From assembly GCF_900103165.1 (NCBI RefSeq), contig NZ_FNKY01000001.1, forward strand, positions 62,001-126,000: a DNA stretch of 64,000 nucleotides, given 5' to 3'. The stretch is from Nitrosospira multiformis. GTDB lineage: Bacteria; Pseudomonadota; Gammaproteobacteria; Burkholderiales; Nitrosomonadaceae. How positions within the stretch are numbered: the first letter of the stretch is position 1; every line of letters begins with the position of its first letter. Positions 36,012 through 47,766 of the stretch are shown in pieces. The translations under genes and the position numbers were made by a program. The notes below the pieces were generated by a model. It was not told where the DNA came from, did no database searches, and saw nothing but the letters and a program-made list of their open reading frames with translations.

Positions 36012-37706
36012 CTATATCGCCAACCCGGTATCCCGCCCGCCCCGCAACATTTCAGCCGCATGTTTGCGCGTAGTTTCGGTGATCTTCTCGCCGCCCAGCA
36101 TGCGGGCAATCTCTTCGACCCGCTCCTGTTTTTCAAGCACGGTAATGCGGCTCGACACCTTTCCTCCGTTAGCCGGATCAACCGATTTGGTGACTTGCCA
36201 TTGGTGGTCTCCCGCAGATGCGACTTGTGCCAGATGAGTGATGCACATAACTTGACGTTCGGTACCTAATTTTTTCAGCAACCCCCCCACGATCTCCGCC
36301 ACGCGCCCGCCTATGCCTGCGTCCACTTCATCAAATATGAGTGTGGGTGCCGCACCGAGCTTGCTGGTGATGACCTGTATCGCCAGGCTGATCCGCGATA
36401 ACTCGCCGCCGGACGCGACTTTTGCCAAAGGCCGAAGGGGCAGCCCCTGGTGAGCTGAAACCTGAAACTCGATTTGTTCCATGCCATGTGCATTACCTTG
36501 TTCAAGCGGGGTTAAAGCCACCGAAAACTCCCCACCCGCCATCGCCAGGGTTTGCATTGCGGCGGTAACCTGCTGCGAAAGCGTTTTGGCCGCTTTTTCT
36601 CTTGCCTCACTCAGTTTTTTTGCAAGCCTGAAATATTCATCCCGGACTGCCGTCTCTTCCCTCGCCAATGTCTCACCGTCATCCCCCTGATAGAGTTCGT
36701 TCAGCCGGTCGGCCGCTGTTCTCAACAGATCCGGCAATTCGGCAGGGGTAATACGATATTTCCTGGCGGTGGCGTGAATCGCCGATAATCGTTCTTCCAT
36801 TTCCTGCAAACGCTGAGGGTCAAGATCGAGGCGCTGCTGATAACGTTCCAGTTCGTACACGCCTTCCTGCAACTGAATCTGCGCCGATTCCAGTAAATCC
36901 AGCACAATTTTAAGATCGACGTCGCGATCAAGCAGGTTATGCAGACGCGAAATAACCGAGTTGATTTGCGCGAGCGCGGCCGATTCTCCTTCCGATAGAC
37001 CTTCCAGCCCCATCTGCGCCGCTTCGAGCAAGCTTGCCGCATGCGACAGACGGCTGTGATCGGCTTGTAGCGTTTGCCATTCATCCAGTGAGAAATTCAA
37101 TGTGGTGATTTCATTGACTTGCCACTCCAGTTGCTCGCGCTCTTGCATGAAAACGGCGGCATTCTGCTCCCAGGCCAGGCGCTGCTGCTGCAAGCTCTGC
37201 CAACGGCGATAGACCTCCGCCGTACTTCGATGCAACTCATAGCTGCCTGAAAATGCGTCAAGCAAATCACGTTGCGCATCGTTGCGCAACATGGATTGAT
37301 GCGCATGCTGACCATGGATATCCACCAGCTTCTCTCCCGCTGCGCGTAGTTGCTGCAAGGTAGCGGAATATCCATTGATAAAACCGCGTGACCGCCCGCC
37401 AATATCCACCACCCTGCGCATCAGACATATGCCTCCATCATCATCAGTTTCAAATCCATTCTCGCGCAACCAGTCACCCAACTCGGGTAATTTTCTAACG
37501 TCGAACTCCGCGCTGATTTCTGCGCGCTCGCAGCCATTTCGCACCTCACCCGGGTCGCCACGTTCTCCCAGAACGAGCGAAAGCGCATCAATCAGAATGG
37601 ATTTTCCCGCCCCGGTTTCGCCCGTAAGTACCGTAAAACCGGGTACAAACTCGAGCTCCATCCGGTCGACAATGACAAAATCCCGAATGGTCAAAAACTT
37701 CAGCAT
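36012..37706 (-). CDS. recN: DNA repair protein RecN
   Basis: 564 residues from the ATG at 37704-37706 (MLKFLTIRDFVIVDRMELEF); an upstream extension of the frame is rejected because it overlaps nadK. Walker A GETGAGKS near residue 30, long coiled-coil arms in the middle, and the C-terminal LASGGELSRISLA signature and TLIFDEVDAGIGG Walker B are those of this SMC-like ATPase. RecN helps hold broken DNA ends for recombination. It follows nadK by 10 bases, an arrangement common in betaproteobacteria. Confidence 0.95.
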   Translation of the reverse strand: MLKFLTIRDFVIVDRMELEFVPGFTVLTGETGAGKSILIDALSLVLGERGDPGEVRNGCERAEISAEFDVRKLPELGDWLRENGFETDDDGGICLMRRVVDIGGRSRGFINGYSATLQQLRAAGEKLVDIHGQHAHQSMLRNDAQRDLLDAFSGSYELHRSTAEVYRRWQSLQQQRLAWEQNAAVFMQEREQLEWQVNEITTLNFSLDEWQTLQADHSRLSHAASLLEAAQMGLEGLSEGESAALAQINSVISRLHNLLDRDVDLKIVLDLLESAQIQLQEGVYELERYQQRLDLDPQRLQEMEERLSAIHATARKYRITPAELPDLLRTAADRLNELYQGDDGETLAREETAVRDEYFRLAKKLSEAREKAAKTLSQQVTAAMQTLAMAGGEFSVALTPLEQGNAHGMEQIEFQVSAHQGLPLRPLAKVASGGELSRISLAIQVITSKLGAAPTLIFDEVDAGIGGRVAEIVGGLLKKLGTERQVMCITHLAQVASAGDHQWQVTKSVDPANGGKVSSRITVLEKQERVEEIARMLGGEKITETTRKHAAEMLRGGRDTGLAI

Positions 37707-37716
37707 GATAAGGGGT

Positions 37717-38601
37717 TCATACCGGATTTCTCGGTAGCCCGCTCCAGCCCAGCTTCTCGCGCAGCATGCGATAGTAGCTATGGTCGGAAGAATGCAACAA
37801 CGTTGCCTCGTGGGGGGAACGCCGCACCACAACGCTGTCATGTTCCCGCAGATCGAAATGGGAATGGCTGTCGGAGTGGACACGAGCAACCGCGGTGCGA
37901 TGCATCAGGATTTCCACGATGGCATCAGGTTCCACCACGATAGGGCGATTGCTCAACGTATGTGGACTGACAGGCACCAGCGCGATCAAATCCAGGCTGG
38001 GATGAAGAATCGGACCGCCCGCCGACAATGCATAAGCGGTAGAGCCGGTAGGGGTGGCCACAATCAGGCCGTCGGAACGCAGCGAGTAGACGTATTCACC
38101 ATTAATACGTACCTCGAACTCAATCATGTTGCCGCCCACTCCCCGATTCACCGCCACATCGTTTAACGCCATGGCGCTGAATACGCTGGCGTCATGGCGC
38201 ATGACCTCAACATATAGCAGCATGCGCCGCTCCATGACATACCGGCCATCCAGCATGGCGCCAAGCGTCTCCACCATGGAATCAATGGAAAGATCCGTAA
38301 GGAATCCGAGCCTGCCCTGATTGATACCCACCAATGGCACGTTGAATGGCGCAAGCTTGCGTGCAATATTGAGCATGGTGCCGTCTCCGCCCAGCACGAT
38401 GGCCAAATCAGCGCGTACGCCGATCTCCTCCATCGTCACGGCGGGATATGCTTTCCCGGCCACATTGGCGGCGGTAAGGCAATCCAGCAAAACTTCCACA
38501 TCGCGGCTTACCAGATATTGGCCAAGGTGCAACAACGGAGTCGTGATTTCCGGATTCTTGTGCTTGCCGATCAGCGCTATCGTTTTGAATGGGGAACTCA
38601 T
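37717..38601 (-). CDS. nadK: NAD kinase
   Basis: 294 residues. The ATP/diphosphate motif GGDGT is at 71-75, NQGRLGFLTD follows, and the NAD-site segments ALNDVAVNRG and SDGLIVATPTGSTAYALSAGGP are intact. It phosphorylates NAD to NADP. It forms a unit with recN, and hrcA diverges from it 440 bases away, matching the common hrcA/nadK/recN neighbourhood. Confidence 0.96.
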   Translation of the reverse strand: MSSPFKTIALIGKHKNPEITTPLLHLGQYLVSRDVEVLLDCLTAANVAGKAYPAVTMEEIGVRADLAIVLGGDGTMLNIARKLAPFNVPLVGINQGRLGFLTDLSIDSMVETLGAMLDGRYVMERRMLLYVEVMRHDASVFSAMALNDVAVNRGVGGNMIEFEVRINGEYVYSLRSDGLIVATPTGSTAYALSAGGPILHPSLDLIALVPVSPHTLSNRPIVVEPDAIVEILMHRTAVARVHSDSHSHFDLREHDSVVVRRSPHEATLLHSSDHSYYRMLREKLGWSGLPRNPV

Positions 38602-39041
38602 TGATGGATTTAAAATGGGAGACCTGCTATATCGCTGCGAACGACCGGTTATTCAGGAACTTCTGAGTACCCGCCACCAAGGATTTATTCAGAGATTCCC
38701 TGATAATTGTTTTCAAGATTAAACCATATCGGGCGTCGGGTGACAAAAGATTCCAGCAATGGTGCGATAAATATGCACAATATAATTCCTATGGCCCCTA
38801 TAGCCGATTGAAAGAAAAATTTCTGGTGAAAACATAAAGCGGCATTGAAGAATAACCTTGTGAATTGCCGCTTCCGACTGAACAGAATTTTTCGTTAACG
38901 GTCAAATGAAGTGAATGGCTAATTCCAGGCTGACAGTTGCCTTGGTACATGGAATTGCTGCTACCTTAGGCCTTAAACCTCTTTAAGCCGGATAACGTAA
39001 TCCCAGAGCCGGAAAACAGAATCCTGGTGTAAAATAATGCC
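38602..39041. other. Divergent spacer between nadK and hrcA
   Basis: 440 bases, no gene. I looked for a CIRCE operator (TTAGCACTC, nine bases, GAGTGCTAA) and did not find one. Promoters for both genes must lie here. Confidence 0.5.
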
Positions 39042-40061
39042 ATGCTCAATCAACGCGCAAAAATTCTGCTCAAAACCCTGGTCGAACGGTATATCAGCGA
39101 AGGCCAGCCGGTAGGCTCACGCTCGCTTTCCAAGTTTTCGGGCCTGGATCTGAGCGCCGCCACCATACGCAACGTGATGGCTGACCTCGAGGAAATGGGC
39201 TTCGTGGCCAGCCCCCATACTTCAGCCGGACGTGTACCGACCCATCGAGGCTACCGTTTTTTTATCGATACACTACTGGTGGTCAAGCCCCTCGATGTTA
39301 TCGAGATCCACCAGCTTGAAGATCAATTGACCCCGAACCACCCTTCACGGTTGATCAATTCCGCTTCGCAGTTGCTGTCGGAATTGACACGTTTTGCCGG
39401 CGTGGTGGTAACTCCCAAGCGTAGCAGCGCGGTATTCCGCTATATCGAATTCATGGCCTTATCGGAGAAGCGCATTCTGCTGATTATCGTCACGCCGGAA
39501 GGCGATGTTCAGAATCGCGTGCTTTTCACCGACAGACCCTACAGCCAGACGGAGCTAATTGAGGCGGCCAATTTCATTAATCAGAATTATGCCGGTTGCA
39601 CTTTTGATGAAATCCGCATCCGCCTTCAAAGCGAATTGAAGCAATTGCGCCACGACATGACCAATCTCATGACCGCGGCCATTGAACTGGGGAGTGAGGC
39701 AATCCAGGCAAATAGCGAAGCAGTGGTCGTCGCGGGCGAACGCAAGCTGCTTGATGTACATGATTTAGCCAGCAACATGACCAGCCTGAAGAAGCTGTTT
39801 GATCTGTTCGAACGTAAAACCGTATTATTGCAGTTGCTGGAATTCAGCCGCAAGGCGGAAGGTGTACAGATCTTCATTGGCGACGAGTCGGGTGTGTTGA
39901 CGCTGGATGAATTCAGCGTAGTTACCGCACCTTACGAGGTAGACGGAAAAGTCGTGGGGACCGTGGGGGTGGTTGGCCCCACGCGCATGGCTTACGAACG
40001 TATCATTCCGATTGTGGATGCAACCGCCAGACTGCTCTCCAGTGCATTGTCGCAACATTAG
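39042..40061 (+). CDS. hrcA: Heat-inducible transcription repressor HrcA
   Basis: 339 residues. The N-terminus has a winged helix ([20 protein letters not shown] and [19 protein letters not shown]), followed by [18 protein letters not shown], the family hallmark. The GAF-like centre and the C-terminal [22 protein letters not shown] complete the match. HrcA represses dnaK and groE operons by binding CIRCE operators; none is seen in front of this gene, so it may not be autoregulated that way. hemH follows by 160 bases. Confidence 0.95.
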   Translation: MLNQRAKILLKTLVERYISEGQPVGSRSLSKFSGLDLSAATIRNVMADLEEMGFVASPHTSAGRVPTHRGYRFFIDTLLVVKPLDVIEIHQLEDQLTPNHPSRLINSASQLLSELTRFAGVVVTPKRSSAVFRYIEFMALSEKRILLIIVTPEGDVQNRVLFTDRPYSQTELIEAANFINQNYAGCTFDEIRIRLQSELKQLRHDMTNLMTAAIELGSEAIQANSEAVVVAGERKLLDVHDLASNMTSLKKLFDLFERKTVLLQLLEFSRKAEGVQIFIGDESGVLTLDEFSVVTAPYEVDGKVVGTVGVVGPTRMAYERIIPIVDATARLLSSALSQH

Positions 40062-40221
40062 TTACTCCATTCCGTCTTGAATCAGCGATCGGCATTCACC
40101 TCCTAAGCTCGCTACCCAATTCTATTTCTTATGAGAAACGCGAACAAGGCAACGGGGGCAGTGCCCGTAGAGTTGGAAATACAGTCAATCCGTTATTGCT
40201 TCTAATGAAGATTGAAATAAC

Positions 40222-41310
40222 TTGATTTCCCCCGAACCTGCTTACGAGCACGGCACCCAAAGCCTGACGGGCATTCTGCTGGTCAATCTTGGCACGCCCG
40301 ATGCTCCTACCGCCCAGGCACTACGGCCTTATCTCAAACAATTTCTGAGCAATCCGCGGGTCATTGAAATATCGCCATGGGCATGGTGGCCGATTCTGAA
40401 CGGCGTCATACTCAACACTCGGCCCAAAAAATCGGCGGAAAAGTATGCACAAGTGTGGATGCCGGAAGGCTCACCGTTGAAAGTCCACACCGAGCGCCAG
40501 ACTCGATTGCTGCGTAATGCCCTGGCGGATCGCGCTCATCCCGCGCCGATGATTGAATATGCGATGAGCATTGGAAATCCTTCCATCGCGGAAGTGCTGG
40601 GGCGAATGAAGCAGCATGGCTGTGAACGCATCCTGGTACTGCCGCTCTACCCCCAATATGCCTCCAGCAGCACCGCCTCAGCCTTCGACGAAGTCTTCGC
40701 GCAGCTGGGAAAGATGCGCAACACGCCTGCCATACGCACCGTAAAGCATTACCACGACCATCCGGGCTATATCGCCGCACTGGCGCAGAATGTGCAAGAT
40801 TACTGGATGACAGCCGGCAAACCCGATAAGCTGGTGATAAGTTTTCACGGCGTGCCGCGCTTCACCCTGGACAAAGGCGATCCCTACCACTGCGAATGCC
40901 AGAAAACGGGGCGATTGCTGGCTGAGGCGCTTGAACTCAAAACGGACGAGTACCAGATTTGTTTCCAGTCAAGATTTGGACGGACGGAATGGCTAAGACC
41001 CTATACCGCGGTAACATTGGAACAACTCGGCAAACAAAATATACGGCGCGTGGACGTCGTCTGCCCCGGCTTCGTTTCCGACTGCCTTGAAACCCTGGAA
41101 GAAATCGCCATGGAAGGCAAGGCCATTTTCATCCAGGCTGGCGGTCACGAGTTTCATTACATTCCCTGCCTCAATGAACGTGACGACTGGATACGGGCCC
41201 TGGCCGACATCGCACTTGCTAATTTGCACGGATGGCTGAGTCTGGAGCATTCAGAAGAGCAATTGGCCCAATCACGGCAGCGGGCGCTGGAAAGGGGAGC
41301 TACGAAATAA
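40222..41310 (+). CDS. hemH: Ferrochelatase
   Basis: 362 residues from a TTG at 40222; the next in-frame methionine is too far inside to be the start. [20 protein letters not shown], the catalytic histidine H209 in SFHGVP, and [15 protein letters not shown] with the conserved glutamate identify the enzyme, which inserts Fe(II) into protoporphyrin IX. The 3' end is odd: the last codons and the TAA lie in a 24-base stretch (41303-41326) nearly identical to the end of the MITE at 63226-63410, so an element insertion seems to have provided the present stop codon. Confidence 0.95.
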   Translation: MISPEPAYEHGTQSLTGILLVNLGTPDAPTAQALRPYLKQFLSNPRVIEISPWAWWPILNGVILNTRPKKSAEKYAQVWMPEGSPLKVHTERQTRLLRNALADRAHPAPMIEYAMSIGNPSIAEVLGRMKQHGCERILVLPLYPQYASSSTASAFDEVFAQLGKMRNTPAIRTVKHYHDHPGYIAALAQNVQDYWMTAGKPDKLVISFHGVPRFTLDKGDPYHCECQKTGRLLAEALELKTDEYQICFQSRFGRTEWLRPYTAVTLEQLGKQNIRRVDVVCPGFVSDCLETLEEIAMEGKAIFIQAGGHEFHYIPCLNERDDWIRALADIALANLHGWLSLEHSEEQLAQSRQRALERGATK

Positions 41311-41326
41311 GGGTTAACAGGCCCTA
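41303..41326 (+). repeat. Solo MITE end overlapping the hemH stop codon
   Basis: CGAAATAAGGGTTAACAGGC plus CCTA matches 63387-63410 at 23 of 24 positions. The other end of the element is not found nearby. The TAA of hemH lies inside it. Confidence 0.75.
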
Positions 41327-41348
41327 GTGCGAGCACTTGCTAGACTTT

Positions 41349-41993
41349 CTAGCCGCGATTGCCGAACCGGCTGCGTATAAATTGAATAATGCCCGGCAGA
41401 ATCGAAATAATAATGATCCCAAAAATGAAAAAGGTCAGGTTATTTTTCACTATCGGTACGTTGCCGAAGAAAAAGCCGCCAAACACAAAGAAACTGATCC
41501 AGAAAACACTGCCGAATGCGCTGTACGCCATAAAATGCGTATAAACCATACGCCCAACACCGGCAACGAAAGGCGCAAAGGTACGCACAATGGGCAGAAA
41601 GCGTGCAAAGATAATGGTCTTGCCGCCATGCTTTTCATAGAATCGTTGAGTTTTTTCCAGATGGGCGCGATTTAATAAACGTGAATCCGCGCGGCTGAAT
41701 ATTTTGGGGCCGAAATAGCGTCCAATCCAGTAATTCGTGTTGTCACCGCAAAATGCGGCCAGCATCAGCAGCGCCGCCAGCCATTGAACGTCCATGGCCC
41801 CGCTTGCGGCAATCGCACCCGCCACGAACAGCAGCGAGTCCCCCGGCAGGAACGGCGTCACCACCAACCCGGTCTCACAAAAGATTATCAGGAACAGAAT
41901 AAGATAAATCCAGTTGCCGTAATTCTGAACCAGCCAGATGAGATGCTTATCCAGATGCAGGATGATATCGATGAAAGTGGCGAGCAGTTCCAA
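41349..41993 (-). CDS. DedA-family membrane protein
   Basis: 214 residues with hydrophobic and re-entrant segments: FCETGLVVTPFLPGDSLLF, a GRYFGPKIF linker, and RFLPIVRTFAPFVAGVGRM, the DedA (SNARE-associated) signature with the conserved arginines and proline. The family is implicated in undecaprenyl-phosphate or phospholipid flipping across the inner membrane and in pH and envelope homeostasis. It is convergent with hemH, whose 3' end is 38 bases away. Confidence 0.92.
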   Translation of the reverse strand: MELLATFIDIILHLDKHLIWLVQNYGNWIYLILFLIIFCETGLVVTPFLPGDSLLFVAGAIAASGAMDVQWLAALLMLAAFCGDNTNYWIGRYFGPKIFSRADSRLLNRAHLEKTQRFYEKHGGKTIIFARFLPIVRTFAPFVAGVGRMVYTHFMAYSAFGSVFWISFFVFGGFFFGNVPIVKNNLTFFIFGIIIISILPGIIQFIRSRFGNRG

Positions 41994-42060
41994 AACGAGC
42001 CTTGGACAAAACTGAGACTAAACTGAGAGTAACGTAGGACGAGGCTGAAAGATCGCTACA

Positions 42061-42996
42061 TCAAGGTACCGCTTCTGCCTCTTCCTTCTTTTTTTCAGGC
42101 TTGACGATGTCCTCACGCGAAACGCCCAGCAACATAAGGAGCGGGCTTGCCACCAGCACCGAGGAATAAATACCAAACAGGATGCCGATAGTAAGCGCCA
42201 AGGCAAAGTAATGCAGTGCCTCGCCGCCGAACAGCAGCATGGAGACCACAACCATCTGGGTACTGCCATGGGTGATGATGGTGCGCGACATGGTGCGGGT
42301 AATCGCATTATCGATGACTTGCGCCACGGGGGCCTTGCGCATCTTGCGGAAGTTTTCCCGTATCCGGTCGAATATCACCACCGATTCATTTACCGAATAG
42401 CCAAGAATCGCCAATATGGCCGCCAGCACGGTGAGCGAGAATTCCCACTGAAAAAAGGCGAAGAAACCGAGAATGATCACGACGTCATGAAGATTGGCGA
42501 TAATTCCCGACACACCGAATTTCCACTCGAAACGTACCGCCAGATAAGCCACGATGCCAAGCGACACGATCAATAACGCCAATGCACCGTTCTCGACCAA
42601 TTCTTTGCCCACCTGCGGGCCGACAAACTCTACGCGGCGTATCTCCGCAGCTGCGTCATCCTGACGCAGGGCGGCAATCACTGTTTCGGACAACTTGGCG
42701 CTGGACATATCCGGCTTGGCGGGCAACCTTATCAACACATCACGGGATGTGCCAAAATTCTGCACGCTGACATCCGGCATTCCAAGTTTTACGAGTATAT
42801 TCCGCACTTTGTTGATGTCCGCCGATTGCGTATAGCCGACTTCCATTACCGTGCCGCCGGTAAAATCCACACCCAGATTCAATCCCTTGGTAAAGAGAAA
42901 AAATACCGACACAACAAAAGTCAGTAACGAAATGGTGGTGGTATATTTCCCCCAGCTCATGAAGGGGATATCGTGCTTGATTCTAAAAAATTCCAT
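42061..42996 (-). CDS. secF: Protein translocase subunit SecF
   Basis: 311 residues with six membrane segments. The first periplasmic domain begins with GLNLGVDFTGGTVMEV, and LGYSVNESVVIFDRIREN is the transmembrane 4-5 signature. With SecD it uses the proton gradient to complete export through SecYEG. An AGGAGA site precedes the ATG. It is the last gene of queA-tgt-yajC-secD-secF. Confidence 0.96.
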   Translation of the reverse strand: MEFFRIKHDIPFMSWGKYTTTISLLTFVVSVFFLFTKGLNLGVDFTGGTVMEVGYTQSADINKVRNILVKLGMPDVSVQNFGTSRDVLIRLPAKPDMSSAKLSETVIAALRQDDAAAEIRRVEFVGPQVGKELVENGALALLIVSLGIVAYLAVRFEWKFGVSGIIANLHDVVIILGFFAFFQWEFSLTVLAAILAILGYSVNESVVIFDRIRENFRKMRKAPVAQVIDNAITRTMSRTIITHGSTQMVVVSMLLFGGEALHYFALALTIGILFGIYSSVLVASPLLMLLGVSREDIVKPEKKKEEAEAVP

Positions 42997-43091
42997 CCGG
43001 CCCTATCTCCTGCTTGTTTTCTGCCTATTCTTCACTCATTTTCACTTATTTTTCAGTCCGGCAGGCCGCTTCGGCCTACTCATTCCCTGCA

Positions 43092-44936
43092 TCAGCGCTT
43101 ATCACTCACCGGCTTCCAAATTTGCCCAATGGAAACCCCATCCAGTTTACGGCGGCTGCCATATGTCAAATTGACTAATCCGCGCGAAACCATTACCGCA
43201 CTGAATACTGAAGTCAGAATACCCAAACACAACACTACAGCAAATCCCTTGATAGGACCGCTACCGAATGCGAATAAAGCAATGCCGGCGATCAGGGTAG
43301 TAACGTTGGAGTCAAGGATGGTGCCAAATGCCCTTTCATATCCCGCATTAATCGCGGCTTGCGGCGATACCCCATTGCGGAGTTCATCGCGAACACGTTC
43401 ATTGATCAGCACATTCGCATCGATTGCCATGCCTATGGTAAGTGCAATCGCCGCCATACCCGGAAGTGTCAGCGTCGCCTGCAAAATCGATAGAAGGCCT
43501 ATCAAAAGCAGCAGATTCACACCCAGCGCCACTACGGAAATGACACCAAACATCAGATAGTAGGCCATCATGAAAATGGCGATCCCCAAAAAGCCATACA
43601 ACGTGGAATTAAATCCGCGTGCAATGTTGTCTGCGCCAAGGCTGGGCCCTACCGTGCGCTCCTCAATGATATCCATCGGCGCGGCCAGCGCCCCGGCACG
43701 TAATAGCAGCGCCACATCCCTCGCTTCCTCGGTACTCATGCGTCCGGTGATCTGTACCCTTCCGCCCCCGATCTCCTCGCGGATAACCGGTGCTGTCACG
43801 ACTTCCGCCTGATTCTTCTCGATCAGCAAAATAGCCATGCGCTTGCCGACATTATCGCGCGTCAACTGTCTGAAAATTCGTGCGCCATTATTGTCGAGGT
43901 TAAGGTGAACCGCGGGCTGATTGTTACTATCGAAACCGGCCTGCGCGTCATTGATACGATCACCCGTCAACACCACTTGCTTTTTGACCAGCAACGGACC
44001 GCCGCCGCGCTCGTTATAAAGCTCGGTTCCGAATGGAACCTGCCCGCGCAGTGCTGCGGCCAGATCACGCTCCTCGTCCACCATGCGCACTTCCAGTGTG
44101 GCGGTGCGTCCCAGAATATCCTTGGCTTTGGCGGTGTCCTGTACGCCGGGCAATTGCACGACCACGCGGTCAGCGCCGGCCTGTTGAATAATAGGTTCTG
44201 CCACACCGAGTTCATTGACACGGTTACGCAGCGTGGTGATGTTCTGCTGCACGGCGGTATCCTGGATAAGTTTCTGTGCTTCCGGCTTGAGGCTAGCAGT
44301 GAGATGAAACTCGTCCCCCACACTGCGCTCGCGCAAGCTTAAATCAGGATATGCCTTCTTGATCTCGGTCTCAGCCTTGGCGCGAGACTCAGGATCACGG
44401 AATTTGACAGTGATCATTGAGCTATCCTTATCAAGCCCGATATACTGGATTTTTTGCTCGCGCAAGCTGCTGCGTATATCGGCGCTGAAGCGGTCGAGCG
44501 CTTTGGAGAGCGCCCCGTGCATATCCACTTGTAACATGAAATGAACGCCGCCACGCAGATCGAGCCCCAGATACATGGGCAACGCGCCGATGCTGGTCAG
44601 CCATTGAGGAGAATTGGGAAGAAGATTCAGCGCTACCATGTAACCGTTACCCAGCACCGACTGAAGCATGTCCTTGGCCTTGATTTGCGTATCGGTGTCG
44701 GTGAAGCGCACCTTGACGCCCCCTGTCTCAAGGAACATTCCGGTAGTGGCAAGATTAGCCTTCTTTAACGCGTCCTCAACCCGTTGCAGCAGCGCGGTAT
44801 CGGCTTTGGCGGCGGTACGTAACGGGGAAATCTGTACTGCGGGCGACTCACCATAAAAATTCGGCAGGGTATAGAGCAGTCCGAGCAGTATCGAAACCGC
44901 GATAATCAGGTATTTCCAGGCAGGGTAGCGGTTCAT
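43092..44936 (-). CDS. secD: Protein translocase subunit SecD
   Basis: 614 residues from the ATG at 44934-44936 (MNRYPAWKYLIIAVSIL); an in-frame upstream codon is ignored. It has the first membrane segment, GLDLRGGVHFML, a large periplasmic P1 domain, and five C-terminal segments with MAAIALTIGMAIDANVLI and NERVRDEL, the proton-path region. It lies about 80 bases after yajC. Confidence 0.96.
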   Translation of the reverse strand: MNRYPAWKYLIIAVSILLGLLYTLPNFYGESPAVQISPLRTAAKADTALLQRVEDALKKANLATTGMFLETGGVKVRFTDTDTQIKAKDMLQSVLGNGYMVALNLLPNSPQWLTSIGALPMYLGLDLRGGVHFMLQVDMHGALSKALDRFSADIRSSLREQKIQYIGLDKDSSMITVKFRDPESRAKAETEIKKAYPDLSLRERSVGDEFHLTASLKPEAQKLIQDTAVQQNITTLRNRVNELGVAEPIIQQAGADRVVVQLPGVQDTAKAKDILGRTATLEVRMVDEERDLAAALRGQVPFGTELYNERGGGPLLVKKQVVLTGDRINDAQAGFDSNNQPAVHLNLDNNGARIFRQLTRDNVGKRMAILLIEKNQAEVVTAPVIREEIGGGRVQITGRMSTEEARDVALLLRAGALAAPMDIIEERTVGPSLGADNIARGFNSTLYGFLGIAIFMMAYYLMFGVISVVALGVNLLLLIGLLSILQATLTLPGMAAIALTIGMAIDANVLINERVRDELRNGVSPQAAINAGYERAFGTILDSNVTTLIAGIALFAFGSGPIKGFAVVLCLGILTSVFSAVMVSRGLVNLTYGSRRKLDGVSIGQIWKPVSDKR

Positions 44937-45017
44937 GGTTTTGGGATGGATACTAAGGAAAAGAAGGTACAAAAAGGACGATGCCGCACCCTCATGTCTT
45001 GCCTTACCGGAATCTGT

Positions 45018-45350
45018 TTATTCCTTCTCGATACTGTTCAACGTCCCCTTGGGGAGCAGGGTCTGAATGGCGGTCTTTTGAATGACGATCTGCACATTTT
45101 CAGCAATCTGGAGAATTACGTAATTACCGCTGACTTTGCTCACACGCCCTAGCTGACCACCTGTGGTCGCCACTTCATCGCCCTTTTGCAGCGCCTCTAT
45201 CATCAGCTTCTGTTCCTTGGCGCGCTTCGCCTGAGGACGAATCAGCAGAAGGTAAAATACGGCGAATATGCCGATCAACGGAAGCAGGCTCATAAAATCA
45301 GCACCGGTTGGGGCAGCAGCGGCCTGGGCGAAAGCTTCACTAATCAGCAT
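45018..45350 (-). CDS. yajC: Sec translocon accessory subunit YajC
   Basis: 110 residues, usual size. One membrane segment (about 22-40), then FYLLLIRPQAKRAKEQK and GDEVATTGGQLGRVSKV, the family signature. A GGAG site precedes the ATG. YajC associates with SecDF. Between its start and tgt is a long hairpin (45375-45436). Confidence 0.95.
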   Translation of the reverse strand: MLISEAFAQAAAAPTGADFMSLLPLIGIFAVFYLLLIRPQAKRAKEQKLMIEALQKGDEVATTGGQLGRVSKVSGNYVILQIAENVQIVIQKTAIQTLLPKGTLNSIEKE

Positions 45351-45374
45351 GACATTCTCCGATGATAGTTAAAA

Positions 45375-45436
45375 CCCAGATAATCCTATTAGGCGGCCCT
45401 CTCCGAGCCTACTCGAGTTCTAATAGATTATCTGGG
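45375..45436 (-). terminator. Long hairpin between tgt and yajC
   Basis: Arms 45375-45392 (CCCAGATAATCCTATTAG) and 45420-45436 (CTAATAGATTATCTGGG) pair with one bulge around a 27-base loop. Read on the minus strand the second arm is followed by TTTTAA, so it looks like an intrinsic terminator for tgt. Only 24 bases separate it from the yajC start, too few for a full promoter, so it is more likely an attenuator with read-through, or an RNA-processing site. Confidence 0.55.
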
Positions 45437-45452
45437 CTGAAAAAACGCGATT

Positions 45453-46568
<1,116 letters not shown>

Positions 46569-46724
46569 TCAAGCAATTGAATAATTTATTCTTATAAGTG
46601 ATATCGGGGAAGTACGTAGTGGGAGCTATTTTACCTGGCGAGATCAACAGCGGCGTACTTTACACGTCGCTGAACACCGGTTCACGCACTGTCCATCCGT
46701 TGGATCATACAAGAGGATTCAGGT

Positions 46725-47759
46725 CTATGATTCCCTTTCAATCAGCATGGCATCACCGTAGCTGAAAAAGCGATAGCGCTCATTTATCGCGTGTTGATAA
46801 GCGCGGCGGATATTCTCCGCTCCGCCAAACGCGGATACAAGCATCAGCAAGGTTGAGCGGGGTAAATGAAAATTGGTCAGCAAACGCTCCACTACCTGCA
46901 AACGATAACCCGGTGTGATAAAAATATCAGTATCGCCATGACCCGATTGCAGTTCGCCCTTACCCGCCGCGGCCGCAGCTTCCAGCGCTCGCAGCGATGT
47001 CGTCCCAACCGCCAGTACCCGGCCGCCACTGGCTTTCGCGCGCTGGATTGATTCGACTGTTTCCTGCGGCACATGAAAAATTTCCCTGTGCATTTTGTGA
47101 TCGGCAATGTCTTCCACCCGGACAGGCTGGAATGTGCCCAACCCGACATGTAGCGTCACATGCGCAATCACCACACCCATTTCGCCTAATGTGCTCAGCA
47201 TGCTTTCATCGAAATGCAGACCCGCCGTGGGTGCCGCCACGGCACCCGCCTGTTTCGCGTAGACTGTCTGGTAGCGCGCTTCATCCGTTTCTGTCACCGT
47301 GCGCGCGATGTATGGCGGCAGTGGCAGACTGCCGTAACGCTCCAATAACTCGATCACGGTCCATTGGTGATCGAAGCGCAAGGTATAAAGGTCCTGCTCG
47401 CGCGCCAATACCGTTACCTCGATTGCATCCGCAAGGAAGAGTTTCGAGCCGGGTTTCGGCGCGTGACTGGCGCGAATGACCGCCCGTACGCACTGTACGT
47501 CCAGCACCCGCTCCACCATCACCTCCACCCTGCCGCCGCTGCCCTTCACCCCAAACAAGCGCGCCTTGATGACGCGGGTGTCGTTGAACACCATTACGTC
47601 GCCAGCCCGAACATATCGGGGCAAATCGGCAAACATCGCATCCCGCAGCACGCCGCTCGACCCCTCCAGATGCAACATGCGGCTGCTGGCGCGCTCCTCG
47701 GCCGGGAACTGCGTAATAAGCCCGGAGGGGAGATTAAAATCGAAATCCTGAACTTTCAT
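46725..47759 (-). CDS. queA: S-adenosylmethionine:tRNA ribosyltransferase-isomerase
   Basis: 344 residues. [19 protein letters not shown] at the N-terminus, [37 protein letters not shown] and [15 protein letters not shown] are the family motifs. QueA transfers the ribosyl moiety of SAM to preQ1-tRNA to make epoxyqueuosine. A TATAAT is only seven bases upstream of the ATG (47767-47772), so a leaderless mRNA is possible. It diverges from the tRNA-Leu gene. Confidence 0.96.
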   Translation of the reverse strand: MKVQDFDFNLPSGLITQFPAEERASSRMLHLEGSSGVLRDAMFADLPRYVRAGDVMVFNDTRVIKARLFGVKGSGGRVEVMVERVLDVQCVRAVIRASHAPKPGSKLFLADAIEVTVLAREQDLYTLRFDHQWTVIELLERYGSLPLPPYIARTVTETDEARYQTVYAKQAGAVAAPTAGLHFDESMLSTLGEMGVVIAHVTLHVGLGTFQPVRVEDIADHKMHREIFHVPQETVESIQRAKASGGRVLAVGTTSLRALEAAAAAGKGELQSGHGDTDIFITPGYRLQVVERLLTNFHLPRSTLLMLVSAFGGAENIRRAYQHAINERYRFFSYGDAMLIERES

Positions 47760-47766
47760 CGCGCGT

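Noticed and set aside
38602-39041. CIRCE operator in front of hrcA
   Set aside because: No TTAGCACTC/GAGTGCTAA pair was found on either strand in the interval.
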